This document shows, piece by piece, positions 8,469-16,053 of a DNA stretch of 64,000 nucleotides. Origin of the DNA: UBA1952 sp965246785. GTDB taxonomy: Bacteria; Bacteroidota; Bacteroidia; Chitinophagales; Chitinophagaceae. The notes beneath the pieces were generated by a model, which was not told the origin of the DNA, made no database searches, and worked only from the letters and a program-made list of their open reading frames with translations. The position numbers were made by a program, and so were the translations under genes. Within the stretch, counting starts at the first letter, position 1; each line of letters begins with the position of its first letter. Where the stretch lies: the NCBI GenBank assembly GCA_965246785.1, contig CBDFFM010000021.1:5871-69870 (forward strand), written 5' to 3'.

Positions 8469-9434
8469 TCAGCCGCCCACCGTCACAATGTATTCCCCGG
8501 CCTCGGCGGCGCCTTTTATCTGCAGGATTACGGCCAGGGCGTTCGGATTCATTTCTTCCATCGTCTTGCTGCTTTCTTCGCCCGGCGCGGCGTCTATCGG
8601 TGCGCCTTCCGGCGTGCCTGCCGCCACATTCAGGCTCAGGAGCAGGTCGGAGGTGCCGGTATTGTTGAGGCTTACCGTAGTGGCGGCTCCATACGTTACC
8701 GTGGCTATGGTCTTGGTCTCGCCCGCGGCTACGGTGCCGATGTATTGGGTGCCGTCGCCGCCACCGCTGTCGCCGGAGGGGTTGAATACGAATTGCTTCG
8801 CCATCTCATAATCATCCGCATAGACGAGCTGCGCGAGGCTGTTTATGCGGGTGAGGCGTGCGTACACCTCATTATATTCCTGTATGCGCAGGGCACTTAG
8901 CTTGGGGCGGCTGCTGCGGTAGTGCTCCTGGTCATTATCGGCATCTTCAAGGGCCTGGCGGGCGGTGAGGATGGAGGCGGTGCGCGTGGGGCCAAAGCCG
9001 GCTGCGGTGAGCTGGGTCTGGTACTCGGCAGCTACGGTGTGCATTTTTGTGAGGAACTGGAGGGTGCCGGTCTGGCTGTCGCGCGCTTTGTTCCACGCGT
9101 CAAGGCCGAATTTGTGCTGCACCTCCTTGTCCGTTTCAAATGCCTGAAGCACGTAGTAGCGTACTTGCGCCACTTTTTTGGCTACTGCCTTTTGGGCGGC
9201 CTTTACGGTGGCTGTCTTGTCGCTGAGGGTGTCTTCGATCAGCTCGTCGCTGTCGGATTCTTCGGCCTCGGTGATGTCTTGCGCGTAGGCGGCCACGTAG
9301 GCGGTATCAATTGTGTCGTCCTCGGCGGTGAAGTCGGCGAGGTTTTCTGCGAGGAGGGTCTTATTAAGATTTGCCTGCTGCAAGAGATTTGCCTGTGAGC
9401 CGGGGTATTGGGCCACAGTAGGGGTTTCTGCCAT
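8469..9434 (-). CDS. Uncharacterised Ala/Glu-rich protein, helical N-terminal part and beta-rich C-terminal part
   Basis: 321 residues, family not recognised. The first ~220 residues are acidic, alanine-rich and predicted helical (AAQKAVAKKVAQVRYYVLQAFETDKEVQ). A Gly/Ser/Asp hinge near 225-235 (GDSGGGDG) leads to a C-terminal ~90-residue beta segment (GETKTIATVTYGAATTVSLNNTGTSDL). There is no signal peptide, membrane helix or cysteine cluster. The start at 9434 is the only good ATG. Its upstream side is the 21-bp-period tract at 9530-9820. The coding sequence looks real because the frame is long and amino-acid use is balanced. No function is proposed. Confidence 0.65.
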   Translation of the reverse strand: MAETPTVAQYPGSQANLLQQANLNKTLLAENLADFTAEDDTIDTAYVAAYAQDITEAEESDSDELIEDTLSDKTATVKAAQKAVAKKVAQVRYYVLQAFETDKEVQHKFGLDAWNKARDSQTGTLQFLTKMHTVAAEYQTQLTAAGFGPTRTASILTARQALEDADNDQEHYRSSRPKLSALRIQEYNEVYARLTRINSLAQLVYADDYEMAKQFVFNPSGDSGGGDGTQYIGTVAAGETKTIATVTYGAATTVSLNNTGTSDLLLSLNVAAGTPEGAPIDAAPGEESSKTMEEMNPNALAVILQIKGAAEAGEYIVTVGG

Positions 9435-9529
9435 AAGTCTGGTTTTTTTAAGGGGTGAAAAGGAGCCGCCAAGATTGAAAATTTCTCTGAAAAAGCAAAG
9501 CGGGGGCGCTTTTTTCCGGCAAAAATCTT

Positions 9530-9820
9530 TTCTAAGGTGGTGGCGGGCACCCTTATAAGGGCAAAGCGCTTTTCTAAAGAGCCGCCGGGCTTTTCTAAAG
9601 GGGCGAAGCGGTTTTATAAGGCAGTGCGGGGCTTTTATAAGGTGGCGCAGGTGCTTTATAAGGTGCCGCCGGAGCTCCGGTGGAGGTTTAAGGAACTCCG
9701 GCGGGGTCTTATAAAGGCCGGGTGGGGTGTTAGAAAGGCGCTTTTCTATATTAGAAAGCTCCGGCGGAGGTTTGGAAGGCCCGGTGGTGCGTTTAGAAGG
9801 GTGGGGCGGGTATTTAAGGT
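9530..9820. repeat. Degenerate tandem tract with 21-bp period
   Basis: A core like TTNTAAGG recurs at 9530, 9553, 9572, 9593, 9614, 9635 and 9656 and, in a second phase, at 9709, 9730, 9751, 9772 and 9793. Most steps are exactly 21 bases and the rest mostly add up to multiples. Between cores the sequence is G/C-rich (gnGGCGnnGG). The tract lies in the 548-base gene-free stretch 9435-9982. A frame on the plus strand stays open across it (9537-9926) but gives only a basic 7-residue repeat, so it is treated as non-coding. Confidence 0.8.
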
Positions 9821-9829
9821 TGTCGGGTT

Positions 9830-9923
9830 GTGCTTAGACCCCTGTCTAAGCACTTGCCGCCGTTGCCGGTGTTATCACCGGCAACTTACCTCCCTCGTTG
9901 AAGTCTTGCGCAGCGGACTTCAA
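9830..9923. other. Cluster of three short perfect hairpins
   Basis: Three perfect inverted repeats stand side by side: GTGCTTAGAC/GTCTAAGCAC with loop CCCT (9830-9853), TTGCCGGTG/CACCGGCAA with loop TTAT (9863-9884), and TTGAAGTC/GACTTCAA with a 10-base loop (9898-9923). They lie just after the 21-bp tract and just downstream of the AT-rich gene at 9983. None has a T-run typical of a terminator. Confidence 0.7.
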
Positions 9924-9982
9924 TGATGAATAATGGGAGCAAGACGGTGTCTTGTAAGGCTATGCAAGCCGGGGATTTGCTT

Positions 9983-10525
9983 CTATTCTGGGTTTAAGTC
10001 TGCTTCGCGAGGCTTAAACCAGTGAGGAAATAAAACTGCCGCTGCAAGTCCATAAAATGCTAACCAATGTCCTGAAAAAACTCTCACTTCATTTGCTTTA
10101 TAGTGATGATATTCTTGTTCTGTTAAGGTCTTGATTAGCCGACCGTGATTATGCAAAATATATTGTCCGTTCTTAACGTCAGGAGCGCCAGGATAAGAAT
10201 TCATGAACAACATAAAATTTATGATTGTATAAAAGAACCCTCCAATTGCAATTATTGTAAGCCATGTTGGGGTATATCTGAACATAATTTTAGAAAATTC
10301 AAAAGGGTTGATCCTGTTCAGCATCCCCGATTGTTGATATTCTACAAGTTCTTCATTTTTTTTCAAGTCAATAACTGTTGGAACCCCAACAATAAAAACA
10401 CCGATGTGTAAAGCCCAAACGAAAGGTACTTTGTCTGTAATGTCGAAGTCAGTAATTGAAAGTAAATGAACAATCAGTCCTAATATCCAACCTGTTACTG
10501 CAAAATAAAAAAGAAATGACTTCAT
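9983..10525 (-). CDS. AT-rich gene for an unknown membrane protein
   Basis: 180 residues, family not recognised. Hydrophobic segments lie at about 3-22, 37-52, 92-110 and 153-168, with a charged loop KKNEELVEYQQSG between the second and third and a His-rich stretch (EYHHYKANEVRVFSGHW) before the last. Its base composition is visibly more AT-rich than all neighbours, which together with the hairpins and palindromes on both sides suggests recent acquisition. Start MKSFLFYF at 10525. No operon partner is present. Confidence 0.7.
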   Translation of the reverse strand: MKSFLFYFAVTGWILGLIVHLLSITDFDITDKVPFVWALHIGVFIVGVPTVIDLKKNEELVEYQQSGMLNRINPFEFSKIMFRYTPTWLTIIAIGGFFYTIINFMLFMNSYPGAPDVKNGQYILHNHGRLIKTLTEQEYHHYKANEVRVFSGHWLAFYGLAAAVLFPHWFKPREADLNPE

Positions 10526-10542
10526 TGTCCGTTGATTTTTTT

Positions 10543-10654
10543 GGTAGTGTCTCAGTTTGGTATTTCACAGCGACTTGTCACCCTGAAAGGGTCTTGCAAG
10601 ATGCTTACAGCATGACAATGTCGGGCGAGCAACTTCTCAAAGTGCGACACTACC
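10543..10654. repeat. Inverted-repeat element enclosing a degenerate GTCA palindrome
   Basis: GGTAGTGTC (10543-10551) and GACACTACC (10646-10654) bound a 112-base element. Inside are ACAGCGACTTGTCACCC and CATGACAATGTCGGGCGAGC, matching the shared ends of the dispersed palindrome family. A separate perfect hairpin, TTGTTGGTC/GACCAACAA with loop TTGT, lies at 10667-10688. These fill the gene-free stretch 10526-10843. Confidence 0.65.
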
Positions 10655-10795
10655 ATTTTTTTGCAATTGTTGGTCTTGTGACCAACAACGAATCTAAGCG
10701 CTTCCGCTTATATCGCCTTCGCCAGATAAACAATCACGGAAAGATGTCTGAGTAGCTATTCCCGCTGCCGCCCGCACTGAGTGCCGATAAAAACA

Positions 10796-10825
10796 AAACC
10801 CCACAGCCTAAGCCGCAGGGTTTTC
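10796..10825 (-). terminator. Possible terminator of the RlpA gene
   Basis: On the minus strand AAAACCC pairs with GGGTTTT around a partly paired middle, followed by TTTT. It lies about 20 bases beyond the stop codon. Confidence 0.5.
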
Positions 10826-10843
10826 AAAACCATCCAATATCTC

Positions 10844-11281
10844 TTACAAAGTATTCTTCCGTGCCTTAACTCCTTCCCGCTGAGCCAGCACGTGGGCGCG
10901 GCCTTCGCTTTCGGGTACTATTTCCATCTTCACATTGGCGGTACCGGCGTCGCGGTAATCCAGTTGGGTGGCGGCAGCTTCGGTCAGGTCAAGCATCCGG
11001 CTGTTGTTGGCAGCCATGCGGTCGTTGATTTTTACGTACACCGCCTTGCCGTTGCGCAGGTTGGTCACTTTAATGTAGGTGTTCAGCTTCAGGGTGTTGG
11101 AGGCCGCCGTAAATCCGGCATTCTCAAACTTCTCGCCGGTAGCCGTCTTGCGTCCCTCAAACTTGGGGTGGTAAAAAGAAGCAATCCCCTTCTTCACCGC
11201 AGCGATGATACCATTACCATCCTCTGCATTCGCGCTAAACCCTAAACCAATAAATAAGGCAATCGTCAGAATTTTCTTCAT
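10844..11281 (-). CDS. RlpA-like septal ring/lytic transglycosylase family protein (double-psi beta-barrel)
   Basis: 145 residues. A signal peptide (MKKILTIALFIGLGFSANA) is followed by the RlpA barrel: GIASFYHPKFEGRKTATGEKFENAGFTAAS, then IKVTNLRNGKAVYVKINDRM, then the catalytic-site-like RMLDLTEAAATQLDY. RlpA proteins cleave or bind glycan strands stripped of peptides during cell separation. There is no SPOR domain, so septal targeting would need another route. Single gene, minus strand. Confidence 0.88.
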   Translation of the reverse strand: MKKILTIALFIGLGFSANAEDGNGIIAAVKKGIASFYHPKFEGRKTATGEKFENAGFTAASNTLKLNTYIKVTNLRNGKAVYVKINDRMAANNSRMLDLTEAAATQLDYRDAGTANVKMEIVPESEGRAHVLAQREGVKARKNTL

Positions 11282-11360
11282 GCTTTAGCCGTGTTTTGGT
11301 GAGGGGCAAATGTAGGGAATGCTTCTGTTAAACCGGCATTCACATGTAATAAATTATGGG

Positions 11361-13082
11361 TTAACGGCGGGAGGCACCTTCTCGCGGCGTGTAGCGCGGC
11401 TTGGGGCTGCCGCTGCCAACGCGTCCGCGCGCACCGCTGTTCTCGCCAAAGCTGCGCGCACCGCCGCCTCCGCCCTGGCCCTGGCTCTGCTCGGCTTCGT
11501 CCACACGCACCTTGCGGCCCTTGAATTTTTTCTGCGGCAAAACCTCCATGATGTATTGCGCAGCGGAGTTAGGAACGTTAAAGAAGGAGGCAAGCTCACG
11601 CACCGTTACGCGCTCCACAAGGTTCCCGTCCATATCCGTGCTCTCTGTGAGGAAGCGGACGAGGGCGCCAGGATTCATGCCATCCTTCGTGCCGAGGTTG
11701 ATGAACAGACGCGTGGTTTTTCCGCTGCTGGCGCGGGCCGGGCCTTTCTGCTCGTAGCCGGCATTCAGGTCTTCAGAGTCCTGGTATTCGGTGATGGTGT
11801 CTTTCAGATTCAGAAAGATGAGGCGGCGAATCAACTCATCCTTATCCATTTCCGCGAAGCGCTCGTGGATTTCCTTTTGATAAGTCTTGGCAAAGTCCGG
11901 CCCCGGCTCCGCATTTTCAATGGCATCCAACTGGTGGAACAGGCGCTTGCGCACCACTTCAGCTCCATCAGGAATGTCTGAGCGGTGGAACTTCTGCTTC
12001 ACAATCCGCTCAATGGTGCGGATGCTGGAGATTTCCTTCGGTGTGATGATGCTCATGCATATGCCGCTCTTGCCGGCACGGGCCGTACGGCCGCTGCGGT
12101 GGGTATAAACCTCCGGGTCGTCAGGCAATTCAAAATTGATGACGTGCGTCAGGTCGGCCACATCCACGCCTCGTGCGGCTACATCCGTAGCTACGATGGC
12201 CTGGATGGTGCGGGCTTTGAAGCGCTCCATCACCTTGCTGCGCATCTTCTGATCCATATCGCCGTGCAGCGGACTCACGTGATAGCCCTGCCGCATCAGT
12301 TTCTCGGCGGTCTCCTGCGCATCCTGCTTGGTGCGGGTGAAGATGATGCCGTAGATGCCGGGCGTAAAGTCGAGCAGGCGCTGAAGCGTCTCAAAGCGCG
12401 TATGACGGTTGGTGATGTAGTACTGGTGGTCAATATTCTCGTTCGTAGAGTTGGCCGGGGAGACGGAAATCTCCTTCCAGCTCTTCATGAAGCGCTTGGC
12501 AATGCCGCGTACATCATTACTCATCGTCGCGGAGAAGAGCCAAGTCAGCTCGCGGCTCGGCGTATGGTTCAGGATAAAGTCAATGTCCTCGCGGAAGCCC
12601 ATATTGAGCATTTCATCGGCCTCATCCAATACAACCACCTGCACATTCTCAAGGTGAATAGCGCCTCTTTCCAAGAGGTCAATCAGCCGGCCCGGCGTAG
12701 CCACCACCACCTGCGCACCACGCTTCAAATCACGAATCTGACCGCCAATAGGCACGCCGCCATACACGGCCACGCCGTGGAAGCCCTTCATAAACTGGCC
12801 GTACTTCTGAAATTCCACCTCTATCTGCATGCACAGCTCGCGTGTTGGCGAGAGCACAAGCGCCTGCACCTCACGGCTTTCCAGGTTAATGCGGTTCAGC
12901 AGGGGCAGGCCAAAGGCCGCCGTCTTGCCCGTGCCCGTCTGGGCCAGGCCTATGATATCCGAAGGTTCGTTAAGAAGCTGGGGGATGGTTTTCGCCTGAA
13001 TCGGCGTGGGCGTTTCGTAGCCCATGTGCGCAATGGCGCGGGTTAGCTCTTCGCGCATGGCGAAGTCGGAGAACAAACTCAT
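11361..13082 (-). CDS. DEAD-box ATP-dependent RNA helicase with C-terminal RNA-binding domain
   Basis: 573 residues. The order is Q-motif (residues 4-38), Walker A AQTGTGKT (47-54), PTREL (79-83), DEAD (153-156), SAT (184-186) and HRSGRTAR (328-335), then a DbpA/CsdA-like RNA-binding domain (about 445-515) and a Gly/Arg-rich tail (GQGGGGGARSFGEN). It unwinds short RNA duplexes; DeaD/DbpA-type members act in ribosome assembly and cold adaptation. The tail probably adds non-specific RNA binding. A -7-like TACCTTTA box lies 33 bases upstream. DeaD-like is the safest family name. Confidence 0.92.
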   Translation of the reverse strand: MSLFSDFAMREELTRAIAHMGYETPTPIQAKTIPQLLNEPSDIIGLAQTGTGKTAAFGLPLLNRINLESREVQALVLSPTRELCMQIEVEFQKYGQFMKGFHGVAVYGGVPIGGQIRDLKRGAQVVVATPGRLIDLLERGAIHLENVQVVVLDEADEMLNMGFREDIDFILNHTPSRELTWLFSATMSNDVRGIAKRFMKSWKEISVSPANSTNENIDHQYYITNRHTRFETLQRLLDFTPGIYGIIFTRTKQDAQETAEKLMRQGYHVSPLHGDMDQKMRSKVMERFKARTIQAIVATDVAARGVDVADLTHVINFELPDDPEVYTHRSGRTARAGKSGICMSIITPKEISSIRTIERIVKQKFHRSDIPDGAEVVRKRLFHQLDAIENAEPGPDFAKTYQKEIHERFAEMDKDELIRRLIFLNLKDTITEYQDSEDLNAGYEQKGPARASSGKTTRLFINLGTKDGMNPGALVRFLTESTDMDGNLVERVTVRELASFFNVPNSAAQYIMEVLPQKKFKGRKVRVDEAEQSQGQGGGGGARSFGENSGARGRVGSGSPKPRYTPREGASRR

Positions 13083-13114
13083 AAATGATTGGGAAAATGT
13101 AAAAAACTGTGGTG

Positions 13115-13122
13115 TAAAGGTA
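13115..13122 (-). promoter_or_regulatory. -7-like box (TACCTTTA) of the DEAD-box helicase gene
   Basis: On the minus strand TACCTTTA is a 7/8 match to TAnnTTTG, 33 bases upstream of the ATG. The identical octamer lies before the efflux adaptor gene at 16034-16041. Confidence 0.45.
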
Positions 13123-13222
13123 CGGGCGCTTTTGTTGGGGATGTGATAAATGGGCAGCGTATCAGTTTGGACGGGTTAAGCATATTGAACGTACTCATCT
13201 TCTCTCCCTACCTTAGACACCT

Positions 13223-13858
13223 ATGCTGCGCGCCGTTCTTAGCCTCCTTCTGCTGCCCCTAGTCGCGCTCACTTACGCCCAGACTCCCGCCGAGCTGAAT
13301 CAAACCGATGCGAAAGGCAAGCCGCAGGGCGAGTGGCTCGTCAGACAGCCGGCGCGGATGGGCGAAGATGCCTACACGGAGTGGGGCAGCTACGACCACG
13401 GAACGCGCACGGGCGTATGGTATCGCTTTGACGGAGAGGGAGCGGTGGCGGCCATTGAGCGCTACCGATTGGGGGTGAAGGACGGGGAGACGAAGTATTT
13501 TGAGCAGGGCCGGCTGGTATGCGTGGGCCATTACCGCGGTCTGAATCCATCATACGCTTACGATACGATTTACGTGGTTGACCCGGTTACGGATGCGGAG
13601 CGGCGCGTGGTAATTCCCACGGAGCGGGGCAGCGTGAAGCACGGGCTGTGGCAGTATTACGATGAGCGGACGGGGCGGTTGTCGCGGGAAATGGAGTATT
13701 CGGTGGATGAGATCATAGCGAAGCAGGACTTTTCCATCGCCTCGGCGGACAGCGCGTGGTATAAGAAGCGGGAGGCGGCGAAGGCGGTGTACCCGAAGAA
13801 TTATTACAAGCCGCCGGCGGAAAAGCGCCACCGCTACACCGATATGAAGATGAAATGA
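13223..13858 (+). CDS. Exported MORN-like repeat protein of unknown function
   Basis: 211 residues. The signal peptide MLRAVLSLLLLPLVALTYA is followed by repeats of the MORN/YwqK kind: GKPQGEWLV, GTRTGVWYRFD, VKDGETKYFEQGRLVCVGHY and VKHGLWQYYDERTGRLSREMEY. Such repeats form beta-hairpin strips seen in antitoxin-like and envelope proteins, but no activity can be assigned. A TACCTTAG box at 13208-13215 may be the -7 element. Its stop overlaps the start of the methyltransferase gene (ATGATGA), so the two are probably translationally coupled. Confidence 0.7.
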   Translation: MLRAVLSLLLLPLVALTYAQTPAELNQTDAKGKPQGEWLVRQPARMGEDAYTEWGSYDHGTRTGVWYRFDGEGAVAAIERYRLGVKDGETKYFEQGRLVCVGHYRGLNPSYAYDTIYVVDPVTDAERRVVIPTERGSVKHGLWQYYDERTGRLSREMEYSVDEIIAKQDFSIASADSAWYKKREAAKAVYPKNYYKPPAEKRHRYTDMKMK

Positions 13859-14805
13859 TGGAGCAGCAGAAACTCACCGCCTTTGAAAACCGCCTGCGCA
13901 AGGTGTGGAAGCATATTTCCAAAAGCGCCCGGAAGCAAGGCATTGCCTGCTTCCGCTTCTACGACCACGACCTGCCGGAGGCGCCCTTTGCTATAGAATG
14001 GTACGATGGCGTCGTGCACGCCGCGGAGTACAAGCGCCGGCACGGCATGGAAGATGAGGAGCATGCGGCGTGGCTGGAAGCAGCGCGCGGCGTCATCGCC
14101 TCTGTTCTGGAAATAGAGCGGGAGGCAGTATTTATGAAGATGCGGCAGCGCAAGGCGGGCCGACAGGGGCAGTATGAGAAGTTTGGCGAGGAGCGGGCCG
14201 AGCGCATTGTGCCGGAAGGCGGCCTGAGCTTCATCATCAACCTGACGGATTACTTAGACACGGGCCTCTTCCTTGACCACCGCATCACGCGCGGGATGGT
14301 ACGGGCGGATGCGAAGGGGCTAAGGGTGCTGAATCTTTTTTGCTACACCGGCTCCTTCTCCGTCTATGCGGCGGATGGCGGGGCGGAGGAAGTAACGAGC
14401 GTGGACATGAGCCGCACCTATATCAACTGGGCAAAGCGGAACATGCAGTACAATAAGCGCTACCGCCCGGAGGCCCACGACTTCATCCAGGACGATGTGC
14501 TGGAATGGATTAAGGCTGTGCCCCGCGACCGCTACGACCTCATCATCTGCGACCCGCCCACCTTCTCCAACAGCAAGCGCATGGAAGGCGAGTGGGATGT
14601 GCAGCGCGACCATGTGGCCCTGCTCAAGACGCTCCTGCGCATCGTGACGGATGGCGGGAAGATTTACTTCAGCAACAACTACCGGGACTTTCAATTAGAC
14701 CGGGAGACCATTCCTGCAAGCGTGGTGAAGGACATTAGTGCGGCGACAACGCCTTTTGACTTTGCAGGGAAATTGCAGCGGAGCTGCTTTTTGCTGCAGC
14801 GGTGA
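13855..14805 (+). CDS. RlmK-like class I SAM-dependent rRNA methyltransferase
   Basis: 316 residues. It matches the C-terminal (RlmK) half of the fused RlmL/RlmK enzyme, which makes 7-methylguanosine at 23S position 2069. A short N-terminal PUA-like part (to ~120) leads to the Rossmann fold with motif I VLNLFCYTGSFSVYA (158-172), SVDMS (182-186) and the family signature CDPPTFSNSKRM (232-243). The RlmL half and its THUMP domain are absent. The exact target base is inferred from family, not shown. It overlaps the MORN-like gene by 4 bases. Confidence 0.85.
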   Translation: MMEQQKLTAFENRLRKVWKHISKSARKQGIACFRFYDHDLPEAPFAIEWYDGVVHAAEYKRRHGMEDEEHAAWLEAARGVIASVLEIEREAVFMKMRQRKAGRQGQYEKFGEERAERIVPEGGLSFIINLTDYLDTGLFLDHRITRGMVRADAKGLRVLNLFCYTGSFSVYAADGGAEEVTSVDMSRTYINWAKRNMQYNKRYRPEAHDFIQDDVLEWIKAVPRDRYDLIICDPPTFSNSKRMEGEWDVQRDHVALLKTLLRIVTDGGKIYFSNNYRDFQLDRETIPASVVKDISAATTPFDFAGKLQRSCFLLQR

Positions 14806-14825
14806 TATGCGCGTCTCGCAGCGGC

Positions 14826-14910
14826 TTTGTCATCCCGTAGGGATCACAGCGAAGCTGAGCTCCGGTTTTTCTGAATGCGCGTTCCGCGTGATCCCTACGG
14901 GGATGACAAA
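14826..14910. repeat. Dispersed palindromic element, copy with TTTGTCATCCC ends
   Basis: TTTGTCATCCCGTAGGGATCAC at the left pairs with its complement at 14888-14910 with one extra G. Right flank AGATTGGGCGAGC and left flank GCGGC recur at other copies. It lies between two convergent genes. Confidence 0.8.
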
Positions 14911-14933
14911 GATTGGGCGAGCGGCCTTCCGCC

Positions 14934-15995
14934 TCAGTCCACCTTCTTCACCTTCACATCCATCCCCTGCTTCACCTGCATAAGGGCTGTGGTCAGTACC
15001 GTATCGCCCATCTGGAGGCCTTGCGTGATTTGTACGCGGTCTTGCGTGCGGTCGCCGGTCTGGACGGTGATGAGGGCGGCTTTGCCGCTGCGCAGCACCA
15101 CCACCTTCTTATCCCGCGTGGTGGGGATAACGCTCTGGCTGGGGATGAGGATGCTCTCGCCCTTCGCGCCGAAGGGAATGACCACGTGGGCGAAGGCCCC
15201 GGCCACCAGCTTCTTATCCGCATTGGATACGATAGCGCGGGCACGTACCGTGTGGGTCATCGCGTCTGCGCCGGGCTCTATGGCCGATACTTTGCCGGTG
15301 AGGGTGTCTAACATGCCGTCCACATAAAAGCTTACCTCCTGGCCCAGCCGTAGCTGGTTGCGGTACTGGTCGGGGATGGAAAAGTCCATCTTAAGCGGGG
15401 ATATCTGCTGGAGCGTGGCTACGGTGGTGGTGGGCGATACGATGGCCCCCGGCGATACATTGCGCAGCCCGACCGTTCCCTCAAAAGGCGCTACGATGCG
15501 GAGGCGGGAGAGGGCGGCCCTGCTTACGGCTATGTCGGCTTCTACGCCGCTTACGGAGGTCTGGGCAGCCTCATACTCCTGCTTTGAGATGCCGCCAATC
15601 TTTACCAGCTCGCCGTAGCGCTTTTGCGTGCTTTGCTGGAGGGAGCGCTGGGCGTTGAGCTTTGCGATTTGCGCCGTTATATCCGCATCGTTTAGCTGGA
15701 GAAGTAGCTGGCCTTTTCTTACAACGCTTCCTTCTTTGAAGAAGATGCCGGTTACCCTTCCGGCTATTTCAGGATGAATGTCTATGCTTTCATTGGGCAG
15801 GAGCTGGCCGGAGGCGGTGTAGGTGGGCGCGTAGGCCACGGGCTTCACCACATAGGCATTGGCTACAACTCCTTTTGGCTTGTTAGCGCCCCCTTTCGCG
15901 GAGGCGGCATCATTATTTTTATCCTTACAAGCAATAAAAAACGGCAAGGTGGCAAGGATGTACAAAAAGGGCTTCACAGGAGGGCGCAACATCAT
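14934..15995 (-). CDS. RND efflux periplasmic adaptor (membrane fusion) lipoprotein
   Basis: 353 residues from the ATG at 15995 (an adjacent ATG is at 15992). The N-terminus MMLRPPVKPFLYILATLPFFIAC gives a lipobox ending at Cys. The rest follows the adaptor pattern: first lipoyl half (IHPEIAGRVTGIFFKEGSVVRKGQLLLQL), coiled-coil hairpin (LNAQRSLQQSTQKRYGELVKIGGISKQEYE), second lipoyl half (RLRIVAPFEGTVGLRNVSPGAIVS), then beta-barrel and membrane-proximal domains. It should join an inner-membrane RND pump to an outer-membrane channel, but neither gene is nearby. A longer frame to 16124 overlaps the divergent gene and is not used. Confidence 0.88.
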   Translation of the reverse strand: MMLRPPVKPFLYILATLPFFIACKDKNNDAASAKGGANKPKGVVANAYVVKPVAYAPTYTASGQLLPNESIDIHPEIAGRVTGIFFKEGSVVRKGQLLLQLNDADITAQIAKLNAQRSLQQSTQKRYGELVKIGGISKQEYEAAQTSVSGVEADIAVSRAALSRLRIVAPFEGTVGLRNVSPGAIVSPTTTVATLQQISPLKMDFSIPDQYRNQLRLGQEVSFYVDGMLDTLTGKVSAIEPGADAMTHTVRARAIVSNADKKLVAGAFAHVVIPFGAKGESILIPSQSVIPTTRDKKVVVLRSGKAALITVQTGDRTQDRVQITQGLQMGDTVLTTALMQVKQGMDVKVKKVD

Positions 15996-16033
15996 TCTTT
16001 CGGGGTTGATTTCGGGCTTGCAATATCGTGCCG

Positions 16034-16041
16034 TAAAGGTA
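16034..16041 (-). promoter_or_regulatory. -7-like box (TACCTTTA) of the efflux adaptor gene
   Basis: On the minus strand TACCTTTA lies 38 bases upstream of the adaptor start, in the short divergent region shared with the DUF3810 gene. Confidence 0.4.
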
Positions 16042-16053
16042 CCGGGGGGGCAG

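Noticed and set aside
9537..9926. Open frame across the 21-bp tract giving a basic heptad-repeat peptide
   Set aside because: A 21-base period keeps any frame open if one unit lacks stops; the composition is extreme (Lys/Arg/Phe/Gly) and the frame runs into the hairpin cluster. No signal or family supports it.
9830..10690. Integron gene cassette with attC site
   Set aside because: The hairpins lack the paired RYYYAAC/GTTRRRY core ends of attC and no integrase is present.
10456..10755. 99-residue plus-strand frame in the AT-rich region
   Set aside because: It runs through a palindromic repeat and the antisense of a real gene.
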